64,000 bases of DNA from Dendrophyllia cribrosa (lineage: Eukaryota > Cnidaria > Anthozoa > Scleractinia > Dendrophylliidae): assembly GCA_024195265.1 (NCBI GenBank), contig JAJLRJ010000001.1:6629357-6693356 (forward strand). Reading direction: 5' to 3'. The notes beneath the pieces are model-generated. The model searched no databases, had not been told where the DNA came from, and saw only the letters and a program-made list of their open reading frames with translations. Shown here in pieces: positions 11,285-23,200 of the stretch. Every line of letters begins with the position of its first letter. Position 1 is the stretch's first letter. Both the position numbers and the translations under genes were made by a program.

Positions 11285-14200
11285 ATGAAACCACACCATG
11301 GAGAAAAACAGTCGGAGAAATCCTCCAGCATCAAGCTTGGCAAAGGTGAGGGATTCATTATCAGCAGTCTAAAGCGCGTAACATTCATGACTTTTACATG
11401 ATGTCTTGAATAAAAGCCAACCGCGACAAACAAAATGGTTTAAACAAATAAGTCAAATATGGTGTAGAAATGAAGCAGTCAGTACGTCACATGTGTTACC
11501 GCTTTTTACAAGGGTGTCCCTTTGTAACAAAGAAAAAGGGAAAAGGAGTTTGGAAGGAGGTTAAGAGAATTTTTTTCGCCGCTTGAACTGAGAAGCGAAT
11601 CAAATACAGTACTTGCCGCTACTGTATATACTTTATTGATTTCATCTTCTGTAATTAAATGATTGCATGCTCTTCTAAGAAATGACAATAACAACCAGAC
11701 TTAACAGGGTACGTACCAACAAGACCGTGGCAATTGCAAATTCCAAGAAAAGGTTACATATTCGATTTCTCTTTGTTCTTCTTCCTTCAACCGACCGCGG
11801 ATTACAGACACACGCCTAATACAGATATTGCAGGATGTTTTCCTGTCGATCCAGACTAAAACATTCTCGTACAAAGTTAACCTCCTTAACTCACGGACAG
11901 TTTAGCTAATTGAAGAAAGCTTTCTCGCCGGCGCCCACATGGAGTACTGTAGGGCTTTACGGACGAACCGGGGCCCATAGTAACAAAAAAATCCGTCTTG
12001 GTTTGTCAGTTTAGAAAAAAAAAAAAAACTGAGAAAAGGAAGGAAGGAGAACTCAGTGTTATATTTAAAACGCAGGGGAAAGTGGAGAATTAGTTTTAGC
12101 ATACCGTAAAATGCCGCTTATAAACCACCGGGCTGACAAGCAAAAACTAATGTGATACTGAGAACCGTTGTTTTAGTTCATTTTGCGAAGAATTGCCGTT
12201 AAGAAGCTGTGGTGTGCTTATATATAGGAGGGGATATAACCGGAATCATGTTTTGTGGTATTAATTAAATGTATCATATGTTTACTAATTTGTACAGATT
12301 CTGGGAGAGTAAAGGTTTTTGTCAGAGTTCGGCCACCTCGTCCTCAGGAAAATAGCCGCAAAGAGCCGATAGCTGTGAATGTTCAAGAACTTTCTTCTCA
12401 GGTAAGTTAAAAATACCACACAGGAGGGGAATATAGCCTGTGCCCGCGCACGCGACTCGCTTCTGCAATCCGATATACTACCGGCTGATTAGGTCTTTCG
12501 TAGATCCTACGTATCGTTTACAGCATTATCGTTTGCGGTCCTTTGCAGATTTTAGTTCCAAATTGAGTCGCCAGGGCTTGCTGGGCCGGTGGGGTGTTTT
12601 TGTTGCGAAAATTAGGTCAGCGGTATCATACCATAATAGGAAGGAGCCTTGGTAATGATTACATGAAGTACCTAACATTTCCAACGCGGAAATAGTCTGG
12701 AGCAAGTTGTTTTACATATCAGCAGAGCCATCATATCAACAGATATCAATGCCTTTCGCTTTGTCGCCGTAAATGGCTCTAAACAATCACCACACAGTGG
12801 ATAAAAAGACAAGTTCACTGCCGATTGTGTACATCACAAGAAAAGAGTCCTTCTGCGCGAGCCATCGCCTACACAATCCAAAATTAAGCGACGAAGAGAA
12901 TCGATTAATATTCGGCAAGTGTAATAACAAGAACGGACATGGGCATAATTACACTGTGAAGATCACCCTTTGTGGGTCTGTAGACCCAAACACTGGCATG
13001 GTTATGAACCTGACGGGCTTGAAGAAGCATATTCAGAGCGTTTTGAACGTTATGGATCATAAACATCTGGATCTTGATGTTCCTTACTTCAAGGATGTCG
13101 TTTCAACGGCTGAAAATATCTCGATTTACATTTGGAATTGCTTGTCGAAACTCCTTCCCGAGGGATTGTTGTATGAAGTGAAACTTAAAGAAACTGGCCA
13201 GAATGCTGCTTATTACAGGGGCGAGTGAACAAACTAAAGATCGTCTTCATTGTATTTGGACTAGGGGTAAAAATGACGGAATTTTAGCTTGATTTAGACT
13301 TATCACAAACAGTTTTATTGAGTTTTATAGATGGTTGTCACGGCAGCCATGTTGGAAGTCGGAAAAATGAAATTTCGACCCTTTTGGAATAATACAGCTA
13401 TTAATGTTAAGCTTGACGGGGGAGGGGACATGCTAAGGGTGGGGGTTTCATTGACATGGCCTCCCCTATAGTGGGTATAAAAACCGATGTTTCAGAGTCA
13501 TCATGACGCCGTTGTCAAGGTATTAAACTACAATATGGAAATATTCTGCTGGTACAAAAAGCAGTGTCTGCTAAATTAGCATAATAATGAATGTAAAGTT
13601 ACACAAATACTTTAGCATGAATCAAATCTGATTGCACATTTTCGGGCTAGGTTTCAGTTGTCTTATAAATAGCATCTTGTGCACCAAACAATCAAACTTA
13701 ATCGTAATCGTAATTGTAAATCTTTATTTAAACACAGTAAAATCATCAGGAACCTAACCTAACTAACCCAAACAAATTACAAAGCTAACTATGACTAATC
13801 TAAGTAAACCTGTTTTTCATGAATGCCATGTGTAGTTTAAATTAAAAATTCAGATAAGCTGATCATTTTAATTGACTTAAGAGATTTTATTTCTCTCATA
13901 TCATAGGGTAGGCTGTTCCAGAGAACTGCTCCGCTATAACTAAAGCTGTTTTTCATGTACAGTAGTTAGTTCGTGGGAACGGGACGACTAATTTGTTATC
14001 AGAGTCCCTCAGAGAGTAGTATTTACAGTATTAGTGCATTAATTTTTTTCTCAAGAATACAAAACTGTCTCAGCAGGTCTTCAGGGACCTTTGCATGCAT
14101 CTTATAATAGTGTTAAAATATTCAGCTTTTGCTAGTTAAAAGAGTTCAAATTACCGGCATTAACGAATATTAAAGTAATCTGTATTGAGTTACATTTGAG

Positions 14201-17200
14201 TCTATCGGTACAAAACAAATGTATAATCATTACTTATTTTAGATCTAACAATATACAGTACATTATGTGTTAAAAGCACAAGTTACTTTGTAATAGGCTA
14301 AAGTTTTGAGGTGTTTGAAGGTTTACAGACAGTATAATTATTAATTTTATGAAAAACAAAATAATATTTTCTCAGTGGTATATCTAATATGTAGTTCCAG
14401 GACCTTTTAAAAAGGATTAAATTAATTTTTAATTTAAATTAATTGACAGGACTCCACGGGTCGAGACAAATTTTTATCCAACAATGCTGTCAGGAACGAC
14501 TTTTTAGAAAGAATTGGTACCTCTTTTTAAAATAGGGTAAAAATTAGTGTGAGCCGCACCCACAAAACAGTAATCTGGTATGTCCTCTTATGGATTCCTT
14601 TCAAAATTTATGATGCTTTCAAATGGGGTTTACCATGGAGAATAATTCAGACCAGTCTGAGTTGATGTCTCGAATCTGTCTGATTGTAGGCAGTTTCGAG
14701 AGTAAACATAGGAACTAGGTTTTTTTGTTATGCCCTTGTTGGATTATTTGTTTATTTTTCTTGGATGTGTATGTACCATGTAGTTTTAGGTTGCATTTAT
14801 TTATCAGGAGAATCCAAAACCTGATTTGTGATCCCAAAAATTTATGTTTTCTTCATGAGTACATCAAAAGAAAAGTGAGATTAACATTGACATTTTCTTA
14901 AAATATATATCAAAGTTCCACTCCCCGGGATAGCATGATTGAGTCACAAAACATCGACATTTGTCACCCTGAGGCAAGTGCAGGTGATCAAATAAGCCGC
15001 CCCCCCCCCCCCCCCCACCCACAATAAACAATGCTACAGTAATATGTAAGCAGCTGCAACAGTGGATAATCAGTTTAATAAACAGTAACAATTCAACAAC
15101 TGGTTCACTTCTGTTGTATTTGCTAGACACACTTTTGTCCAATGGAGGTTCAAGAAAACAACTACCAAGTATTCTGCCCTCCTAAACTTGATCACAGAGC
15201 AAAGCAAACAGAGAACAACTGCATTCACTGAATTACTTTTCAGAACACTCAATCGAAAAAAATGACCTGATGTATTATAATCAAACACCCAATTCATTTG
15301 TTTATAACATTTCATTTTCTAAAAAAATGTTAATCCTGTACCTTCTCAGTCGTGGGTGATGAATGATGAAATATGCTCACCCTGGGGCAGGCATGTGATG
15401 TCAAAATTCCCACCACAGGGGAGGCCATGTCAATCAAACCCTCACCCTTATAGTCCGCAACCCCACCCCTCCTCGGGCTTAACATAATAGATGCATAATC
15501 AGTTTTACCTTGTTGTTGTTGTTGAATAGATATTTTTCTTGGAGGAAAGTGTGAAATAAATAGAGGATTACCATATTTTATATTTGTGCTTTCTTTTAAC
15601 TCCATATTGTTTAACTTTATTCTAACTCTCTCTACCACCGGAATAAATGTGTAAAAAATTATTATTTTTTTTTTCAGATCCATGTTTCAGACCCCAAGCA
15701 CAGCTGGGAAAAAACTTTCAGTTTTGATCACGTGTTTCCAAAAGAATCCACGAACCCAGAGGTAGGAATGATCTGGTGAAATAATATATAGAAAAAAATC
15801 ATGATCCCTGGGCCCCCCCTCGCCACCACCTACCACTTCCATTCCTTCTTCCCAAATACACGTTTTACCGTACCAGGCAATAGAACCGTGCTTGGTCGGA
15901 GCAAGGATTTTAATTACACGTGGAACAGATGGCAAAACCTTAACCACCCTATTATGGGGCATTGATGCTTTCACGGTACAGAGTAATTTGAGTTTGAGTC
16001 GAATAAACTAAAGAGGAAGAGTGTATTTTAAAATTTTCTGTTGAGGCTTCTCACAGTCAAACTTGAATCCAAAATTTGATTATAACTTTCGAGATTGTGC
16101 AGGAAATTCTAAGGTTCGTGACCATTCCCTAGATAAAAGCTAATAAACGTTACTTTTCTTTATTCAGGTATGCAGCACTATAAGCAGGCCTCTGGTCAAT
16201 GCAGCTCTCAATGGCTTCAACGGGACATTGATGGCATACGGACAAACCGGATCAGGTCAACAAACTTATTTTCTTGTTAAACTGAGTAGAAGTGAAACGT
16301 TTTGCGGACTTGTTCCAATGAACAGTCATCGTGTCCATGAATGCCTTTACCAAACGTTCAGACAAAGAGTAAATGCCCCAAGTAAACGGGCGTTGCCTGG
16401 TAACGAGAATATTTGAAATCGACAGCCTCTGACTTAGACTACGTTTACACTACAGGAGATTTTTCCGGATTCGTGACGAAACCGGAACATTTTGGTACCG
16501 GATTCGTTTTGCCGTTTACATGCAGATGGGTAAATCCAAAATAAAAACGTCCCGGTATGGTCGCGTGTCCGGAGATTTTGAATCCGAAATCTAAAGTGAA
16601 TACTTTGTATCCGATTACTGTAAATCCGCAATGTTTTGTAGTGCAAACAGTCGTTCCAATGAATCCGGATACTTTTTCGCCTGCTTGGTAACCGTTCCCG
16701 CATGAATGTCCTCGGATTTATCGATGTGTGTAAACGCCTGCGAATCCGAATACCCTAAATTTAATAAATCCGGAAACATTTATGAATCTGGAAAAATCTC
16801 CTCTAGTGTAAACGTAGTCTTAGTGACTAGGCTGCATTCAAGACATCACGGACTCAACGAAAGCTTTGGGAAAATCGGCGAGACGTTATTTTATCCCACT
16901 GAACTAATCTAACGGCATGAACTCAAATGCAATAGATAATATAATTTGAATTGAAAACAGTTTACGATGGGTTTCCTTTCCTGGTACGAATTGAACACAA
17001 AAAAGCGAAAGAAAACTTATGCCCGTAATTTAATACTGTAAAAAACGTTCATTGTCGACCAGTATTTGAACGGATAAATACTTGAAAAACTAAGTTTTTC
17101 TTTGTCGTTACTCAATAAAATAAAGTTTGTCGTCATACTCTTGTCACTGAATCATTTCAGGTAAGACACACACACTAATGGCACCAGATGGCATTACAGC

Positions 17201-20200
17201 TGGAGTGATTGAACGATGTTTTAAAAGAATCACACAGGATGATCGCCATGACTACAAGGTAATGTCATTAACATGTCCTGCCTTATTGCAAGGCCAGGTT
17301 GCTCTTTGGTTGTGTTCAGTGCGCGTAGAGTTGTTAAAAACGACAATGCAAGCTGGACTTCACGACTACCTACATTTCGGTTCGCCATTTCACCGGGAAA
17401 GCGAGATCGGCTAGATGTCGTTCTTTTCTCATTCCCATACGCCCCTATTTTCCCGCACTGTACCGACGAAATGCATTTCGCCTGGGGACGAATTAGGCGA
17501 TGAAAGAATTCTTGTCCCCAGATCCGCCTGCTTGTCATAGCCGCCGGAACCTAAGCACGAGGACCAGTGGTCCTCTTGCTCAGGCTACGGCGGCTGTGGG
17601 GATGAGAATCTGTTTGTGACGGCCTGAATCTCAGAACTGCTGCGTGAGCGTCAAGTCATACATTTTATAAAGCCCAACCTGAATGTAGTCACTTACATAT
17701 GCCCAATCAGTGCCTATTGAAAACAGTACAGTGTCGGCTCAAAACAACCTGCCTCGATTAGCTTTGCTATATGCGGGTTGTATATTTCTCTAATTTGTTA
17801 AATTTAAATTATTGAAATAAAATGATGAAATGATGATGATGAACACCTTAGCAAAATTAATAATGTCAATATTTCTCTCAGGTGACCATGTCATACTTAC
17901 AAATTTACCAAGAGAAGATCTATGACTTACTAAACTCCACCAACAAGGTTGAGCTAAGTCTCCGAGAGCATCCCGTGAAAGGTATGCATAAATGTATAGC
18001 TGTAATGCCCCAATGGACGTGTTATTTGTTAATACATGCGTTTTCCTTGCAATGTAGATGCATGCAACCGGTGTCTCGAACTCCATGTTCCTTTTTTTCT
18101 GTTGCATGCATGTCCTCTTTGCACTTTCGTGCCTTCTATTTTCACATGCTCTGTGCTCCGTTTTTACTAAGTTAAAGCTTAGTCAATGTTGCCGTGTTCT
18201 GCTCTCCGTGCTGCGTAATGCGGCTGTGTGCTACATCTGTTGTACATGCATGGTTTGTAGAGACGTTATGATTTAAGAAATGTGGTGTACCATATATACT
18301 ACTAAAGAAAGGCGCATGCGTGCTAGGATAATTGTTCAGTATTCGTTTTTAACTTACGTTTTTCATTAATCCAAAGGTGTTTATGTGGAAAACCTTTCTG
18401 AGTTCGTTGTTCGAAGCCCTGCAGAAGTGTTAAGTCTCTTGACAGTGGGAAAGAAAAGGCTCGTTTTCGCTGAAACTAAAATGAACAGGAATTCCAGCAG
18501 GTATGAGAACACAGCTCTATACAAAGTTTGTCCAATTCTCAGCCGCAAAGAAAAGTACAGAAATGTACTTACCTTATCGAGATCATCGTTAGTCTGACGT
18601 GATATATGTTTGCATGCTTTTGCCTATGTCGCCAGGGTCAAATGGGGCAGACAAAAGTTTAAATAAGTTTGCATGATACCGCGCATGAGAGATAGACTGG
18701 AGCGCTTAGATTTAGCTGTTGAACGATTCTGGGCGAGGTTTTGAACTCTCGTCAAATCTCTGACCAGGGAAATAAATTGTAGGACCTTAATTCTCCCTTT
18801 TTCACGCGATCATCTTTGCTAATTATACTTAATGTTCCACTTTTGTTTCTTTTTGTGTGTCTTTACTTTGCCCGTTTTTTACTCACTACGATCGTATCGC
18901 ATAGAATGGATTTCTAATTTGCTGACTAATCTATTTTCACTCAGGTCTCACTCTGTTTGTCAGTTGACTATTGAAAGAACTCTAAACAAGACTAAGGTAC
19001 AAACAGAAGGAAGCAGCAGACCCCGTGAGTTTATAAATCAGTCCTGTAGTTATATGCAGAAAAAAATTTACACTTAACCAAATACAGTGAACTCTGATCT
19101 GTCTAAGCCGGACAACCTCTGGACCTGCTCTAGCTGTCCACATTATAGCGGTGTCCACCTTATAGACAAACAGTTCGGCCGGGATCAGCCAACCACTGAG
19201 CCCGCGTTAGAGAGGTGTCCGCATTGAGAGAGTTGACTGTATGTAAAATAGATTATGTGCCTCTGCCTTGAGATGAAGTTTGAGATAAAAAATCAGGGCC
19301 GTAGGTAGCATGAGGCGAACCGAGGCACTTGCCTCGGTAAAAATACAATTTTTAATACTAGTACAACCATTGGATCTCTCTTGTAAGAGGATATGCATAA
19401 AAAAATGAAAGAAGTTTTCTTTTTTGCTGATATTGCCTCGGTTAGAATTTTCGTCTGGCTACGCCCCTGAGATTATAGTCGATTTAGATCAGCTGAGCTC
19501 TTTTATCTTGTCTTACATTGCGCATTAGTAAGCTTAAAGCATGGCGCGCCTTGCGCCTGTTACGCTTGATTACCAGCGGTAATCCGCGAGTCGGAAAAAT
19601 AAGCCAACGCTCACACCTACTGCCTAGTGTCTTGTCTAGTGCCTGCAATTCAGAACAGACGATGTTGTTACGATCTTCACGAATAAACCTCAGGAAGAAT
19701 ATCCAAAACTATTCAGTGAAACTGATGCAATGTGCTTTTATTATTATGTATGAGCTAACAAAATTTGGTCGTTATTCAGCTTCAAGTCAGGCACGAGATC
19801 CTAAAGATGGACAAGCAGCTGGAAGCGACAAGAACAGCGAAGTAAGAATTTGTTACTTACATAGACAGGAAATCACGGTTTGTTCTTGGAGGTTGAGATC
19901 TTACAGCTATTTATCAATATCAGAGTGTGCGGAATAGGAATTTTACATAGAGTGACGTCAGCTTCTAATGATAACATTTACCTGTCTCTTTTTTTTCTTA
20001 TGTTTGGCACTTAATTGAAAACACGCACCATCATCATCACCACCACCCTCATCATCCGGCGTCGGAGAAGGGGGCGGATGTACACATGTTATCAAAGATC
20101 ACGCTTTACAGTAAAAAAAGCTGCAACCGCTCCTTCTTATCACCTGATCGTAAGTTTCTCTTTGTATTTCCTCACCCAGGGTTTGGAAAATGATGTGGAG

Positions 20201-23200
20201 AATGACGTTACAGAAGAGGTAAATAATATATCTTTACTCAATAAGCCCCGTATTCCAACGGGGTACTCAACAAATGATTTCTCTTCGCTACCATCCTTGG
20301 TTGACCCCAAATATATAATATATTTTTGTACAAAAAGTTCCGAAAAGTTTCATTAAATATGTACTGTATTGTGTTTATTTTAGGGCGCTGATACGGAAGA
20401 TGCCTCGTTGGCAAAAATGGTGGCATTTAACGACGATGTGCTCATTCGAGGACGAATATATCTGTATGTACATTGCTGATTGTTTTGTAAAAATATAGCA
20501 AAAAAAAACAACACGATACATGTAGCATAATGTGTCCTTGAAATGTTGTTGTAAGTTGAAATGCATTTTGTATTATACAAACAGAAGGCTGTTCACAGAC
20601 CTTTTTATTCAGTTTTATAAAAAAGTGTCAATGCACGAGCGCGGAGTAGGAGAATGAAAGAAGTTTAACACTTTGCATGCGCACTCTTCACAGTGCGACG
20701 CGCCTTACCGTGAGCACCCAACAAGCGTTTTGTGATTGGCTAAAAAATCTCGCGCCACTTTCTCGACTAATCAGAAGTAAAACCAAAACCAATCGTGACC
20801 TGCTCGCACGCGTTTTCCCGCGCTTGGCGCCACCGACATGTAATTGCTTCGAGCTCTGATTGGTTCATTGGATTGTTTACGACTGCTGTGATTGGCCAGA
20901 GTAATTACTTTGGTTTTGGTTTTACCACACTCAATTGAAAACTGCTCTAAACACGAAGCGACAAGATTATATTTCATCGTTTGTCGCTTCGTATTTATCA
21001 CTGTAAAGTTAGTTACAAACCTTGTAAACAAAACTTAATTGTAAAAACGTTTGTTGGGTGCTCGCAGAAAGGCGCGTCGCACTGTAAAAAAATCGTCTCT
21101 CGACAGACTATAGAAACAGGGAAAATCGTTATTTTATTTAATCAAACCTAAAACAGCTCATTTTGCTTATTCTGTAGATGTGATTTGGCCGGCAGTGAGC
21201 GACTCAAGAAAACTCAAGCAGAGGGTGAAAGACTTAGTGAAGCGCAGCACATTAACTCATCTCTGCTAGAGTTAGGGTAAGAATTTTCCTTCCTTCCTTT
21301 GTTAACAAATTAAAGATCTTAGTTGAAAATGCAAGATCCAAAATCATAGTACCAGGGTTGAAAATTTTCGCCAGTTTGGTGAATGACTTTCATAACTGCA
21401 CCAAAAATGGTTGTTTGTATTTACGCGCCTGCCCCAAGAAGACTTGACACTTGCCTGGGCGGGTGGGCTAGTAGGCGAACCAGACGGCAAGAACTAAACC
21501 TTAAATAGATAGAACATACAATGATTGTCTCGTGAAGACAAGAGGCACTAGATAAACGAGATGACAGGCAATGCAGAGCGAGCAGCAGAAAACGGAAGAA
21601 CAGGAATAGACCTAGAAAAGACCTTGACAGGTAAGAAGAGAACAAGTACAGCAGTAAACGATACAAATGCAAGACTGACAAACAAGCAGAGCGAAAGACT
21701 GAAGATCTGGAAAGAACACTTCGACGCAGTACTCAACACGGAACCACCTGTCAGGTCTATACATCGGCACGAAATGGAAACAAGGCAAAATGACAGAGAA
21801 TTTGACACAGGAGCATTACGACAAGCTGAAGTAGAAAATGCCATAAAGTCAACGAAACATGGAAAAGCAGCTGGGCATGATAAATGCCAAACTTTTAAAA
21901 ACAGATTTAATCCATTGACGCCCGCGTCTTTTTTCGTTTTTGAGTGATTTTCTGTATATAAACGATCCATAGGATTTCGTGACTCCATATTTGAAGTTAC
22001 CATTGAAAGTGCTGCAGTTCTAAAACACTGAAGGCTCTAGTTTACTGGAAACGTCATTCTGACATTGTGATTTGCAATAAAGGGTCCAATATGAATTATC
22101 TACTATTTTTGGTAAGTTCACAGCCATTTTTCATCTTTAGTAGCTGCCTGATGAGCATCATTAAGCCTGAAGGTAGTTCAGAGTCCACTTTCTCAACGAA
22201 GCGAGTTAGGTGTTGTACTTCGTTTACGAATTTGGCTCGTTGCTCGTTGAACTGGAAAAATGGCTGCCAGGAAACGAAGTAGCTTTGGGACTCGACTCTG
22301 GATGAATTTCTCGACCTACCGCGGCATATTTTGGAAGTTGCGACCACAGGAGAACACAACAAGCGCGAAATTTCGGCGGTGGGTCGGAGTGGCTGTGGAC
22401 TTCGTTAGTATAAATATGAAATGTGTGCGGAAAGAAACGAACGCTGTCAAAATTTTTGGCTATTTCCCAGCATGCAGTGCGGTGGTGATATTGAAAATCG
22501 AGGCAAGGTCAGTATGCATTAGAACGAGAGGCTGTAGCTCGGCCCGAGCAACGAATAAGAGCAAAAAAATTCACTGCTAAGCTAGGACTAGGACTGAATT
22601 TTGCTGTGAATGTTGACTTTTGGTTTTACCATGATGATTTGAATAAAAAAAACTAAAGGCAAAAACGTGATTTTTGTTGTTTTTCTATGACGTTAAAAAC
22701 GGTCATTTTTGTTGTTTTTCTATGACGTTAAAAACGGTCATTTTTGTTATTGTCCAAATTCAAACGCTAATATTCTGCAAAAATCGCTAACTTTTTTGTG
22801 TTTATTGGGTATCTCAATTTGAAGGACTTTCTAGTCAATGCTCACAACTGATGATTAAGGCAATGTTCGCGCGATTGAAAGAGTTGCAATTTTTTAAAGC
22901 AGTGGAGTATTGTACGGTCGGTTTTGGCCGGCACGGCCGTCAATGGGTTAAGGGAGAGAACGAAGGAGCTGACAAAGATCCTGAGGAAGGAACAAGCAGG
23001 CTTCCGAGGCAACAGGAGTACCATCGACCATGCCAGATCTTCACCGACTTAGGAATATACTGGAACAGGTCAACGAATAGAACGCAACTCTGTAGAATCC
23101 CAGAAGAGCTTAACACATTGGTAAGGGCAAAGTACAACAACTTCGAATGCACAGTCTTGGACTGAAGAAGGTGAAACAACAGAATGGTTCCAGGTCCAGT

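Noticed and set aside
12440..12655. Open frame just upstream of PTS
   Set aside because: It overlaps the donor side of kinesin intron 2, has no family motifs, and PTS has a complete start of its own downstream.
15330..15974. Two long minus-strand frames around kinesin exon 3
   Set aside because: They are antisense to an exon with a clear kinesin sequence and contain repeat-derived low-complexity residues; no family match was seen.
20015..20356. His/Arg-rich frame near 20 kb
   Set aside because: It comes from a CAT/CAC simple repeat plus read-through of the small kinesin exon 10.
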